Source of the DNA: Cranoglanis bouderius
Taxonomy: Eukaryota; Chordata; Actinopteri; Siluriformes; Cranoglanididae
Reading direction: 5' to 3'
NCBI GenBank assembly: GCA_023630585.1
Contig: CM042543.1
Location: forward strand, 22,228,260-22,292,259
DNA length: 64,000 nt
Below the pieces are notes generated by a model. It worked only from the letters and a program-made list of their open reading frames with translations, ran no database searches and was not told the origin of the DNA. Both the position numbers and the translations under genes were made by a program. Below are positions 45,735 through 55,539 of the stretch, one piece after another; position 1 is the first letter of the stretch, and every line of letters begins with the position of its first letter.

Positions 45735-46899
45735 CACCGTGTGCATAAGTTATTCCGGATGATGATCCGCATGATTTTTGTTTGGAGTGCCTCGGGGAAG
45801 AGCATGCTATTGCTGCTCTTGAGAATGCTGAGTGTGAGCACTGTGAGCTATTTTCTATCCGAGTGCTCCGCTCGAGGCTTGCGTTCTTTCGAGGCTCGGC
45901 GTCCTCATTAAGATCGTGGGGCTTGCGCGTCGAGCTGGCTGAGAGACAAGGAGTGCGTGCGCCTCCTCTCTCTCTTGCGCTCTCCGCAGATTGAGAAGTC
46001 CCCACCCCCGCTGCTGAAGTGCGCCCCGGCGCTTCTTCAGAGCGAGAGGAGGGCGCGGTTTCTCTTGCCTCCAGCGATATGGAGACCAAGAGCGCCGCCT
46101 CTGAGCGCTCCTCGCGCGACGACAAAGTGTTTGGGGAGTTACTCGAGGTAGTGACTAACGCGGTGGCCAGGCTTAAGTTAGACTGGCCACAGGGGCAAGA
46201 GAACCCCAGGCACTCCAAATTAGACGACAGGTTTCTGTCTGGTGGCCAAGGGGAGAGATCCCAAAATCGATCTCTCCCCTTTTTCCCAGACCTCCATGAG
46301 GAGTTGTCTCGCTCATGGAATAAGCCTTACTCCTCACGTATCTTTGTACCCACAATGTCAATCTATTCTAGGCGCATGGGTATGTGACGATGCCTCAAGT
46401 TGAGGAGACGCTCGCGGGCTATCTCTCCCCTGGGAGTGCGTCGTCACTTAAGAAGCCTACCCTCCCCACCAAGCCTTGCAGAGTAACATCATCGCTGGTG
46501 GGCAAGGCATCTCAAGGCTGGTGCTGCCCTGCACACCATGGCGGTTCTGCAGGTGTACCAGGCTGACCTGCTGAAAGACCTGAGCACAGGCGGGAGTATG
46601 AGGTGATTTCAGCCACGGATCTGTTTCTTCGTGCAACCAAGCAGACGGCCCGTGCCATTGGCCATTCTATGGCTGCGTTGGTTGCCACGGAGAGACACCT
46701 GTGCCTCAACCTCACAGGCATCAAGGATAGGGACAAAGTGTTCATCCTTGATGCCCCTGTATTGCCTTCTGGCCTATTCACTAGGTTCAGGGAGGTCAAG
46801 AGACACGCAGAAGCGTTTGATGAGTTTCTTCCCCGCCGTGCTCAGGCGTCAGGGCTGTCGGCCACCCAACCCCGACCCAATCCGGTCTCCCTGCGGTGA
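45735..46899 (+). pseudogene. DIRS gag-like gene, frameshifted
   Basis: The frame at 45782-45994 has CLGEEHAIAALENAECEHC, a Cys/His cluster typical of fish DIRS ORF1, followed by IRVLRSRLAFFR. After a stop, the frame at 46019-46387 gives an acidic and serine-rich linker and then LDDRFLSGGQGER, FFPDLHEELSRSWNKPYSSR. A further shift at about 46387 leads to PQVEETLAGYLSPGSASSLK, then TDLFLRATKQTARAIGHSMA and FDEFLPRRAQ up to 46899. The order matches a nucleocapsid-like N-terminus followed by a capsid-like helical region. Three breaks or more make it a pseudogene. GC content is higher than in the flanks. Confidence 0.7.
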
Positions 46900-46992
46900 G
46901 AGTCGCAGAAGCAGAGTGCCGATCTCAGCAGCCCAGCAAGAGGCCGGATCTGAGGACGATTATTTCATCCAGAAACAAGTCCTGAGGGTCAA

Positions 46993-48011
46993 GTGCCCGG
47001 GACCGTGGGGGTGTGCCCCCCCGGGGAGGGGCATGAGAAGTTCCAACAGAAAGTAGAGGCCACTGGTGTTTCGGGGAACAGCGTGTCCAGCGAAATGTTA
47101 GATGTCCGGTTGTCTCCTGCCATGTTTCAGGACACCAGACATCTAACATCCCCCCATCAAAGCGAAGTGTCAAAACTAGTGCCCCTTTCAGAGAAGCTGG
47201 CAGTGTGGAAGCTACTGCCAAATATCTCTCCATGGGTAGAAAGGACTGTAAAGAAGGGCTACAGGATTCAGTTTGCATATTGGCCTCCTCATTTCAACGG
47301 CATGGTCTCCACTTCCGTGAAACCGGAACGAGTGCATTTGTTGACACAGGAATTGCAAGCTCTGCTGGACAAAGGGGCCATAGAACGTGTTCCCCTACTA
47401 GACAGAGAGTCAGGCTATTACAGTCGGTATTTTCTGGTTCCCAAGAAAGATGGGGGGTTGCATCCAATTTTAGATCTTCACGGGTTGAACCGCTACCTCA
47501 GAACAAACAAGTTCAAGATGTTGTCAATCAAGATGATTGTGTCTCAGATCCAATCAGGGGACTGGTTGTGACAATCGATCTCAAGGACACATATTTTCAC
47601 GTAGAAATCTTGCTACCACACAGGAAGTTCTTGAGGTTCGCTTTTGGGGGCGAAGCTTACCAGTATCTGGTTCTTCCATTTGGCCTAGCTTTTTCACCTC
47701 GCACGTACACAAAATGCATGGCTGCAGCACTGGCTCCTCTGCGACTCCAGGGCATCCACATTTTAAATTACATAGACGACTGGCTGATTCTGGCTCAGTC
47801 ACAAGAGCTGGCACTTCGACATCGGGATGTCGTCCTAGCTCATCTCGAATCTCTGGGGTTGAGACTCAACACCGAGAAAAGCGTTCTCTCTCCTGCTCAG
47901 AGGACAACGTATTTGGGGGTTGTATGGGATTCGATCACGATGCAGGCACAGCTGTCTCATGCACGTGTCGAATCCATTCTAAATGCCCTAAAGAACATCA
48001 AGCTAGGCTAG
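46993..48011 (+). pseudogene. DIRS reverse transcriptase domain, one frameshift
   Basis: Frame 46993-47571 carries the N-terminal fingers: ALLDKGAIERVPLLDRESGY, YSRYFLVPKKDGGLHPILDL and LNRYLRTNKFKM. A one-base loss near 47562-47568 turns GDW(F)VT into a stop. The next frame continues IDLKDTYFHVEI (first catalytic Asp), FGGEAYQYLVLPFGLAFSPR and LNYIDDWLILAQS (catalytic YIDD at about 47770), then LRLNTEKSVLSPAQRTTYLG. A TAG at 48009 and another shift before 48034 separate it from RNase H. Family members make RT and RNase H as one protein. All RT catalytic residues are present. Confidence 0.85.
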
Positions 48012-48014
48012 ATA

Positions 48015-50087
48015 GTGAATTACTGTTCATTACTTTCAGAAGGTTCTAGGTCTCATGGCAGCTGCATCCACGGTGATACCCTTGGGCCTCCTGTACATGA
48101 GATCGTTTCAGTTGTGGCTCAGAGCCAGGGGATTTCATCCAAGGGCCAAGCCCCAGAGGCAAATAAGGGTTATGCGCCAGGGGCTTCATACTCTTTCTAT
48201 GTGGTTCAGACCCCGGTTTCTGACTTTGGGTCCCAATCTAGGTCCATATTGTTGTCGCAAGATGCTAACGACAGACGCTTCCCTCACGGGTTGGGGTGCG
48301 GTCTTGGATGGCCGTCCAACCCAAGGGATCTGGAGAGGTCATCTTCTCGACTGGCACATCAATTGCCTCGAAATGATGGCTCTATTTCGGGCCCTGAAAT
48401 ACTTCCTCCAGCAGTTAAGAGGCTACCATGTCCTAGTGCGGGTGGACAACACGGCGGTAGTCTCTTACATAAATCACCAGGGCGGACTGCATTCACACCG
48501 CCTGAACAGGCTAGCGCAGCAGGTTCTGCTGTGGGCACAGGACAAGTTCCTGTTCCTCAGGGTGATTTACATCCCTGGGCATATGAATGTCAAAGCAGAC
48601 TTGCTGTCCAGGCAAGCTGTGACACACGGGAAATGGAAACTCCACCCCAAAGTAGTCAGTCAAATCTGGGAAAGATTTTACGAGGCAGAGGTGGACCTCT
48701 TTGCTTTACAGGAGACGGCACAATGTCCCCTCTACTTCTCTCTGACTCCCCCAGCTCCCCTGGGTCTGGACGCCATGGCCCATACGTGGCCCGGACGGGG
48801 TCTTTACATATTTCCCCCGATCGCTCTGCTCCCGGAGGTCCTGGCCCAGACGGACGTCCGTCAACAGGGGTCTCGCCTCTTATTGATAGCGCCCCGTTGG
48901 CCGACCAGAGTATGGTTCTCAGATCTAATATCCCTCCTCGATGGCTCGCCCTGGGCGATTCCAGTCATGAGAGATCTCCTATCTCAGGCACAGTGGACAG
49001 TATTTCATCCCTGGCCCGAGCTCTGGAACCTTCATGTCTGGCCCCTGAGGGGGACCAACTAGAAGATGCTGTGCTTCCAGCCGACGTAGTAGAGACTATT
49101 CTAAGTGCCAGGGCTCCCTCCACTAGAAGAAGTTATGCCTTCAAATGGCACATTTTCGGAAATTGGTGTATGGCACAGCATGTGGACCCAGTTCATTGCC
49201 AAGTTGTTTCAGAGCTGGAGTTCCTGCAAGAGAAATTGTCCTCAGGCACATGTCCTGGTACTCTCAGAGTCTATGTGGCCGCCATTTTGGCTTGCCATGC
49301 TCTGATCGATGGGGTTTGTGTGGGAAAGCAACCTTTAGTCGCCCGCTTCATTCATGGAGCCAAGCGGTTGAGGCCGCTCACTAGAGCGACAGTCCCTTCG
49401 TGGGACTTAGCTATAGTGCTCGAGGGTCTGGTTGACACCCCTTTTGAACCACTAGAGTCAGCACCTGTCAGGTTTCTGACCCTAAAGATGGTTTTTCTAA
49501 TGGCTATTACTTCTCTGAAGAGAATTGGGGACTTGCAGGCTCTCTCAGTCTCACGGTCCTGCCTAGACTTTGCCCCTGGACTGGTCAAAGCTATTTTGCA
49601 TCCTCACCCTAATTATCTTCCAAAAGTTGCATTCTCGACCATACATCCAGTCGTTCTTGAAGCCTTCTGTCCTCCGCCTTTCACAACAACGGAGCAGGAA
49701 AGACTTTACTTACTGTATCCAGTACATGCTCTTCAGATTTACATCCACCGCACCAGCCAGTGGTGTAAGTCGGAGCAGCTTTTCATATGCTATGGGGGCC
49801 GCAACCGAGGGGCGGCTGCCACTAAGCAGACTATGTCACATTGGGTGAGGGATGTCATTGCCCTAGCCTATGAGGCGCATGGTCAAGCTTCTCCACTAGG
49901 AGTTAGGGCCCATTCAACCAGGGGGGTTGCATCTTCTATGGCTTTGGCAAGAGGTGTCCCCTTGCAGCAAGTGTGTGATGCGGCAGGTTGGTCCTCTCCG
50001 CACACATTTGTCAGATTCTATAGTGTGGATGTCCATGCTACTCCGGGCTCGCATGTCCTTGAGTCAACATCCCTTAGGCATGTCTGA
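48015..50087 (+). CDS. DIRS tyrosine recombinase (YR), intact frame, overlapping the RNase H gene
   Basis: One 690-codon frame. Its first 330 codons lie over RNase H/methyltransferase in another frame and look like non-coding shadow (Ser/Pro/Gly-rich). The real protein most likely begins near 48990-49060. From ARAPSTRRSYAFKWHIFGNW, the SAM-like N-terminal domain runs to about residue 470. The catalytic domain follows: TSLKRIGDL (Arg503), VRAHSTRGVASS (His633, Arg636), DAAGWSSPHTFVRFYSV (Trp659, Tyr669). This gives the R...HxxR...W...Y pattern of tyrosine recombinases, which integrate the circular DIRS DNA. It stops 14 codons after VDVHATPG, as in relatives. It is the best preserved gene in the window; activity is unproven. 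Confidence 0.85.
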   Translation: MNYCSLLSEGSRSHGSCIHGDTLGPPVHEIVSVVAQSQGISSKGQAPEANKGYAPGASYSFYVVQTPVSDFGSQSRSILLSQDANDRRFPHGLGCGLGWPSNPRDLERSSSRLAHQLPRNDGSISGPEILPPAVKRLPCPSAGGQHGGSLLHKSPGRTAFTPPEQASAAGSAVGTGQVPVPQGDLHPWAYECQSRLAVQASCDTREMETPPQSSQSNLGKILRGRGGPLCFTGDGTMSPLLLSDSPSSPGSGRHGPYVARTGSLHISPDRSAPGGPGPDGRPSTGVSPLIDSAPLADQSMVLRSNIPPRWLALGDSSHERSPISGTVDSISSLARALEPSCLAPEGDQLEDAVLPADVVETILSARAPSTRRSYAFKWHIFGNWCMAQHVDPVHCQVVSELEFLQEKLSSGTCPGTLRVYVAAILACHALIDGVCVGKQPLVARFIHGAKRLRPLTRATVPSWDLAIVLEGLVDTPFEPLESAPVRFLTLKMVFLMAITSLKRIGDLQALSVSRSCLDFAPGLVKAILHPHPNYLPKVAFSTIHPVVLEAFCPPPFTTTEQERLYLLYPVHALQIYIHRTSQWCKSEQLFICYGGRNRGAAATKQTMSHWVRDVIALAYEAHGQASPLGVRAHSTRGVASSMALARGVPLQQVCDAAGWSSPHTFVRFYSVDVHATPGSHVLESTSLRHV
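48034..49062 (+). CDS. DIRS RNase H plus methyltransferase-like domain
   Basis: Open from 48034 (HYFQKVLGLMAAAS) to a TAG at 49060; numbering here starts at Met 48055. RNase H: MLTTDASLTGWGAVL (Asp74), HINCLEMMAL (Glu106), VRVDNTAVVSYINHQGG (Asp131) and YIPGHMNVKADLLSR (Asp182) give the complete D-E-D-D set. After about residue 190, VDLFALQETAQCPLYFSL, PLGLDAMAHTWP, LYIFPPIALLPEVL and LLLIAPRWPTRVWFSDL match the conserved tail that in DIRS elements is called a DAM-like N6-adenine methyltransferase. Catalysis by that tail is not shown here. Probably translated as the 3' part of the RT polyprotein before it broke upstream. Confidence 0.8.
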   Translation, partial: FQKVLGLMAAASTVIPLGLLYMRSFQLWLRARGFHPRAKPQRQIRVMRQGLHTLSMWFRPRFLTLGPNLGPYCCRKMLTTDASLTGWGAVLDGRPTQGIWRGHLLDWHINCLEMMALFRALKYFLQQLRGYHVLVRVDNTAVVSYINHQGGLHSHRLNRLAQQVLLWAQDKFLFLRVIYIPGHMNVKADLLSRQAVTHGKWKLHPKVVSQIWERFYEAEVDLFALQETAQCPLYFSLTPPAPLGLDAMAHTWPGRGLYIFPPIALLPEVLAQTDVRQQGSRLLLIAPRWPTRVWFSDLISLLDGSPWAIPVMRDLLSQAQWTVFHPWPELWNLHVWPLRGTN

Positions 50088-50221
50088 GACCTTTTTCAAT
50101 GTTTGTGCGCACACACTACACAACCTTGGGGGTTCAGACACTTCCAGTGCGGCGGCGTTGGTATTCTCGTTCCCATTAGCATTTGATACGCAGCATCGAG
50201 AGTAGCTTTTGATAGGGAACG

Positions 50222-50439
50222 TCTCGGGTTACTTGACTGTAACCCTGTTCCCTGTTTATAACCTGCAGATGCACGTAATCAATGACGTAACTCACTGAGG
50301 TTATTTAAGCCAATTCTTGGCGTGTTTGACACACATGCTTCGCAACCGGTCGAACAAAGAATGTTCTCATTAGCGTTTGATACACAGCATCTCGTTCCCG
50401 CTTTTTCAGGGAACAGTGTTACAGTCAAGTAACCCGAGA
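50222..50439. promoter_or_regulatory. DIRS 3' terminal hairpin / internal complementary region
   Basis: Arms 50222-50254 and 50407-50439 pair at 32 of 33. Between them lies the inverted copy of the 5' terminus (50256-50293). In DIRS1 the internal complementary region templates completion of the ends; this arrangement fits, as inference. Confidence 0.65.
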
Positions 50440-50734
50440 CATTCTTAAGTTCTAATCTAACATAAGTGAACTGCTCATATGTCAATGTCAACATCTCCTA
50501 CTTGTCAAGCTTTCCAAAATAATGGATTTATACAGGTTTTTTTTTTTTTTTACCTAGTTTTCGGACGGCTGTTCAGTTTCCTTTTTAGCTGGACATATGT
50601 TCTGTTTCACAGAGGGATATGTTTCACTCAGTATTGTGTAGTTACTGGTTGTCAAAAAGTGTATAGTGGCTTGTTTTCTAATAAAACATACTGTTCCAGA
50701 TAAAGAGAAGTCATGCAGTTACATTCACATTAAT

Positions 50735-51490
50735 GGCATTTGGCAGACGCCCTTATCCAGGGAAGTGCTTTGAAGTCTCTATCAATAAATACATCCTGAT
50801 ACTGGTTCACTAGGTCACTGGCAAAGAATATTATCAGTCTAAAAAAGAACTCTGTTGTGGAGGTAATATAATAAGAAAAGCACACAGACAACACAATGTT
50901 TAGTTGTTTTTAGTTTAGACATCTAGGTGAAGTTCATTCTACCACCTAAGTGCCAGAACAGAGAATATTGATGCATGTCTTACTTGTCCCCTGAGAGATG
51001 GTGGGACCAGTCGAGCAGTGCTAGAGGATCAGAGGGAGTGTGGTGCAATGCGGAGTATGATAAGTGTTTTGAGGTAAGTGGGTGCTGGTCCGGATTTGGC
51101 TTTGTAGGTAAGCATCAGTGTTTTAAATCTGATGTGGGCAGCTACAGGAAGCAGGTGGAGGAAGCGCAGATGTGGGAAAACTTAGGAAGGTTGAAAATAA
51201 GTTGTGCAGCTGCATTCTGGATCAGTTGCAGAGGCTGTGCCAGGACTGGGTTGCAGTAGTCCAGTGACTGAGGACGAGGGACTAAACAGGCACCTCAGTG
51301 GCCTGTGTGGATAGAAATGGATGAATCCTTCTGATGTTGTAAAGGAGAAATCAGCATGAGCATGTCAAATTAGCAATGTGTGAGGAAAAGGACAGTTGAT
51401 TGTCCATGGTTACCCCAAGGTTGTGTACAGTGAAGGAAGGTGAGATCTGAGAGTTGTCCAGGGAGATCACAAGATCCTGACATGGGGATT
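50735..51490 (+). repeat. Dispersed teleost repeat (GGCAGACGCCCTTATCCAG to GGTTACCCCAAGGTTG)
   Basis: Opens GGCATTTGGCAGACGCCCTT and includes GCTGCATTCTGGATCAGTTG, GGACTGGGTTGCAGTAGTCC and CATGGTTACCCCAAGGTTG. This sequence recurs widely in fish genomes. Frames over it (50975-51259) are probably not a host protein. Class is not known to me; it may derive from a retroelement 3' region. 50445-50734 is featureless apart from a T run at 50540. Confidence 0.55.
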
Positions 51491-51834
51491 AATCACCTGG
51501 GATGAACAGCAGTTCAGTTTATGCACTAAAAAAGCAATGAATGGCTATGACTTAGTGACAGTATATGACTTTACTGCAGCCAGAAAACCAAATGCAAATT
51601 GTTCTATAAACAAGTCTTAAAATGTCTTAAAATGCTTTAAAATAATTCTTCTAGCAATTTTACTAAGAGTGAAATTTAATAACTCATACCGCAATTGCTT
51701 TGCATATCTAATACTATACTATTGCCAAGGTGAAGCTGATCCACAATTTTCAAACATCGCTTAAAGTAATCTCAAATCGACATGCCCATGGGGTTTCTGA
51801 CACTATGGCATACTAGTATCTAAAATATGGATAT

Positions 51835-52215
51835 AAAAAGTCTACACATCCCTGTTAAAATGGCAGGTCATTGTCATGTAAAAAAAATAATAATAAAAAT
51901 AAAAAATTATACTAAGATAAATCATGCCAGATCTTTTCCCACCTGTAATGTGCAATTGCAAGTATACAAATAAAGTGAAAAACAATCAGAAAAGAAAAAA
52001 CTTACAATAATCTAGCATAAGTGTACACACCCCTAAACTAATACTTTGTTGAAGCACCTTTTGATTGTATTGTCTTTTTGGCTAAGAGTCTATCAGCATG
52101 GCACATCTTGACATGTCAATATTTTCCCACTCTTTGATAACTAATGATAACTGGACAGAGATTAAAACCACTGTATGTTTGCTTTGCTCCCATTCACTGA
52201 TCAGCATTCAGACCC
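51835..52215 (+). mobile_element. Truncated Tc1-like element end (ACACATCCCTGTTAAAATGGC)
   Basis: TAAAAAGTCTACACATCCCT followed by GTGTACACACCCCTAAAC and GTCTATCAGCATGGCACATC is the terminus and first transposase part of a common fish element. It stops short of 52223, where the next transposon begins. Confidence 0.55.
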
Positions 52216-52224
52216 GGTCAAATA

Positions 52225-53728
52225 CAACCCCAATTCAGAAAGAAAAAAAAAACGAAAAAAATTCTAATTCAGTTCACCCTGTACTATATTGAAAACATAT
52301 TATTAACACATTATAAGGTGTTTTACTTTGTGAATTTAATTTCTTTTTGAAAATATGCACTCATTTCAAATCTGATGACTGCAACACACTCCAAAAACGT
52401 TGGAACATTTGACTGTTTACCACTGTGTAACATCACCTTTTCTTTTAATAACATTTATTAAGTGTTTGGGCACTGAAGACACCAGTTGGTTTAGCAAGCG
52501 GAATTTTCCCCCATTCATCCATTATGCATTTTTTCAGCTGCGCAACTGTATGGGGCCTTTATTGCCTTATTTTGCGCTTCATAATGCGCCACATATTCTC
52601 TATTGGAGACAGGTCAGAATTGCAGCCAGGCCGTGCTAGCACCCGCACTCTCTGCTTACGCAACCATCTGGGCAGAATGTGGTTTGGCGTTGTCCTGCTC
52701 TGGATGGCAGCGTATGTTGCTCCAAAATGTGTACATATCTCTCTGCATTAATGGTGCCCTCACAGATGTGCACAGATGTACCCATGCCATGGGTACTGAC
52801 ACACCCCATACCATGGCAGATGCTGGCTTTTGGACCTGACGCTGATAACAGCTTGGATGGTCAGCATTTCCTCTTTGGCCCGGAGAACACAACGGCTGTT
52901 TTATTCAAAAACTATTTGAAATGTTGACTTGTCGGACCACAAAACACGATTCCACTGTGCTACTGTCCATCTCAGATGAGACCGAGCCCACAGAAGTCAG
53001 CGGCGCTTCTGGATAGTGTTGATGTATGGCTTCTGCTTTGCATAGTAAAGCCTTAACTTGTATCTGTGGATGCAGCGGTGAATGGTGTTGACTGACAAAG
53101 GTTTACCAATGTATTCCCAAGCCCATGTCAGGATATCCATTAGTTTTTAAGTGTTTAAGACAGCGATGTCTGAGGGATCAGAGATCATGTGCATTCAGAA
53201 GTGGTTTTCGGCCTTGCCCTTTATGCACCAAGATTTGACCGGATTCCTTGAATCTTTTAATTATATTGTGCACTGGAGAAGGTGAAATGCCCAAAATCCT
53301 ACCAATTTGTTTTTGGAGAATGTTGTTCTCAGAGATTGTTGGATTATTCGCTGACGTATCTGTTGGCAGATTGGCGAGCATCGACCCGTCCTTGCTCTTG
53401 AAGGACTAGGCCTTTTTTGGAGGCTCCTTATATACTATGATTAGACGATTGCCTCACCTGTTTCACATCACCTTCTTATGTCAACTTGTCACATCACTAT
53501 TAGTCCTATATTACCCCTGTCCCAACTTTTTTGGAACATGTTGCATGCATCAATTTCAAAATAAACGTTTATCTTCAAAAAACTATGCAGTTGATTAGGT
53601 AAAACATCAAATACCTTGTCTTTATACATTTTTTGTTTAAACACAAGTCAAAGTACATTTACAAATCACTCCTCTTTGTTTTTATTAGCATTTTCCATAC
53701 TGTCCCAAGTTTTTCGGAATTGGGGTTG
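52225..53728 (-). mobile_element. Tc1-like transposon B, copy 2, complete ends, TA target duplication
   Basis: CAACCCCAATTCAGAAAG at 52225 and TTTTTCGGAATTGGGGTTG at 53728, each flanked by TA (52223-52224, 53729-53730). The left end has an A-rich expansion. It contains the 200-base block missing from copy 1, so it is the longer version (1504 bp). Confidence 0.85.
52656..53381 (-). pseudogene. Element B transposase pseudogene, copy 2
   Basis: The N-terminal frame 53178-53381 has QKQIGRILGISPSPVHNIIK and RFKESGQILVHKGQGRKPLL (helix-turn-helix plus linker). The middle block encodes ...WNRVLWSDKS-type text near 52930, with first Asp context decayed. Frame 52656-52892 has SAMVWGVSVPMAWVHLCTS. Frameshifts between all blocks make it non-functional. 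Confidence 0.65.
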
Positions 53729-53879
53729 TAGTTTGACCAGCAAATCAGTAATGCGGGACTAGGCAGGTTTACTGTATCATAAGAATCTTTTTCATGTGGT
53801 GAAACCACTACAGGGTGTCCCAAAAGTCTCCAAACATAGGGCAAATTAACGCTTTTTAGCAAAATGTCTTCTAAGATTT

Positions 53880-54213
53880 TTTGCAGTTCTGCAAAGACGA
53901 GTGGGCAAATATTGCAAAGCCTAGATGTGCAAAGTTAGTAGAGACATATCCCAACAGACTAAAGGATGTAATTAAAAAATTAAGGCAAATTAAAGCAAGG
54001 GGGTGATCCTTTTTCCAACTCAGTGATTCTGTTTTTTTTATTTTATTATTTTTTTCTGATATGTTGGTGTTATATCTTTCACTTGGATGTTATAAGTTGC
54101 ACTGAGTAAATACAGCTGGATAAAACAAAAACTGTGTCCGTCTTCATTTCAGGCTGAAAAGCAACAAAATATGAATATTTTAAAGGGGGGTGATTCTTTT
54201 CTATACCCACTGT
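53880..54213 (-). mobile_element. Truncated right end of the 14984-16371 Tc1 family
   Basis: GGGGTGATCCTTTTTCCAAC through CATTTCAGGCTGAAAAGC to TTCTTTTCTATACCCACTG at 54213, followed by TA. Transposase remnant at 53890-53990. Just left, CAGGGTGTCCCAAAAGTCTC (53812) looks like the tip of yet another mariner family. Confidence 0.65.
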
Positions 54214-54385
54214 ATGTATATACTGTGTGTGTGTGTGTGTTTGTGTTCTGTCAGCTGAGTGGGTACAGATATATGTCACCAGGAACCTGTACTTGAACCT
54301 CAGTATGCACAGTCTTATACTGGCTCCATTATGATGTTATTTCATCTCGGCTGGTTGTAGCAGCCATGTTTAAGAGATCAAACTT

Positions 54386-54899
54386 GCCCTGCGTCCCAAT
54401 TGGCATACTATCCATACTAAATAGTATCCGAGATGACAATGAATGTGTCCCAAATCGTAGTATGTTGAAATGAGTATCCCAAAGGTACACGGATGGTCTA
54501 CAATTTCTGTAAGATTTTCGAAGTGTGGATCCATGGACACTTTTTCAGCTAACATTGCCCACAACTCCTTACTCGAGGGAGGAGGAGTTTTGTGGCGGTT
54601 TGCTTCGCCGAATTCAAGTGCGCATTTTAGAGAGGTGAATTAAATGTGGAAAAATAAATCAAGGGAATGATAAATTAAACTATATAGTATAAATTCTGTA
54701 AGGAAAAATGAATGACGTAAAGCTGAAATGCCAGTGTGCGTAACTAGGCAACAACGTTCCATTCCATTACATGATGTGTTAGTGTGTCCCAGTACTTACA
54801 TACTCTTTTAATACACTCTCAAATGTATGTACTCTTTCTTCACAATAACAGTACATACTTTTAGTACATAGTATAAGTATGCCAATTGGGACACAGGGC
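54386..54899. mobile_element. 514-bp MITE with 24-bp terminal inverted repeats
   Basis: Left end GCCCTGCGTCCCAATTGGCA (54386-54409) and right end TGCCAATTGGGACACAGGGC (54876-54899) match at 23 of 24. Subterminal words TAGTATG, ACATACT recur. No coding frame. Superfamily is uncertain (hAT-like in flavour); no clean 8-bp duplication was visible. Confidence 0.7.
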
Positions 54900-55176
54900 T
54901 GGTCATAGAAAAGGAGAGAGTAGAAGAGAGGGAGTAAAAACATTCAAGCAAACTCGCAGTGGCATGATTGAGTTTCAGCAACCTGAAGGATAGACTTGAT
55001 GAATAGATGTTTATTTGTGTGTGTACTGTGAAAGAAGCTGAGTCAGTCTATTTTTTTCTCTAAGAGCTAGGGTCCTGTACCGTGCTTGTTGTGTATTTAT
55101 TTATTTATAATCATTTTTATTACTAATGTACCCATAAAGGAAGTTGCTTTATATTTTCCAATTACTGCAGTGTATT

Positions 55177-55179
<3 letters not shown>

Positions 55180-55232
<53 letters not shown>
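55180..55232. repeat. (GT)n microsatellite, about 26 units
   Basis: Perfect GT array. 54900-55179 shows nothing else. Confidence 0.95.
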
Positions 55233-55235
<3 letters not shown>

Positions 55236-55539
55236 AGAATCTTGACGCTGCTTGAGGAGCCATTTTCAGTATTTCTTATATATTAACAAATACAGTAGGG
55301 ATTAAGCAGAGAGCTGAAAATTAAAGCTATTTAGCAATGTTTGCCTTCTGTTCCTACACACCATTAGCTTGCTTAATTGTGCAACCTAGCACTTCATTCC
55401 AAAATGTAATTATTGTTGTCATCATTTGACTTTCTTTGGGTAAAAAGTGGTAAAGTGAATTATGCAGCAATATAGTGTAGTCTGAAGTAGTGCTTATACT
55501 GTAATTAACTGAACATTCACCCATGGACACAAACGTATA

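Larger units (their letters stand above)
45569..50441 (+). mobile_element. DIRS1-like tyrosine-recombinase retrotransposon, near full length
   Basis: A 38-base segment at 45569-45606 (GAGTTACGTCATTGATTACG...) recurs inverted at 50256-50293 with one mismatch, instead of LTRs. The 3' end is a large hairpin: 50222-50254 pairs with 50407-50439 at 32 of 33 positions. A 23-base block (CATTAGCATTTGATACGC...) is directly repeated at 50174 and 50368. Split inverted and direct repeats of this kind are the signature of DIRS elements, which replicate through a circle and integrate by tyrosine recombinase without target duplication. Gene order gag, RT, RNase H, methyltransferase-like, YR agrees. The left outermost terminal repeat seems shortened. 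Confidence 0.85.

Noticed and set aside
45697..46218. 173-codon minus frame opposite DIRS gag
   Set aside because: Antisense shadow of the GC-richer gag region; no family resemblance.
50975..51259. 94-codon plus frame as a host gene
   Set aside because: Lies entirely in a dispersed fish repeat.
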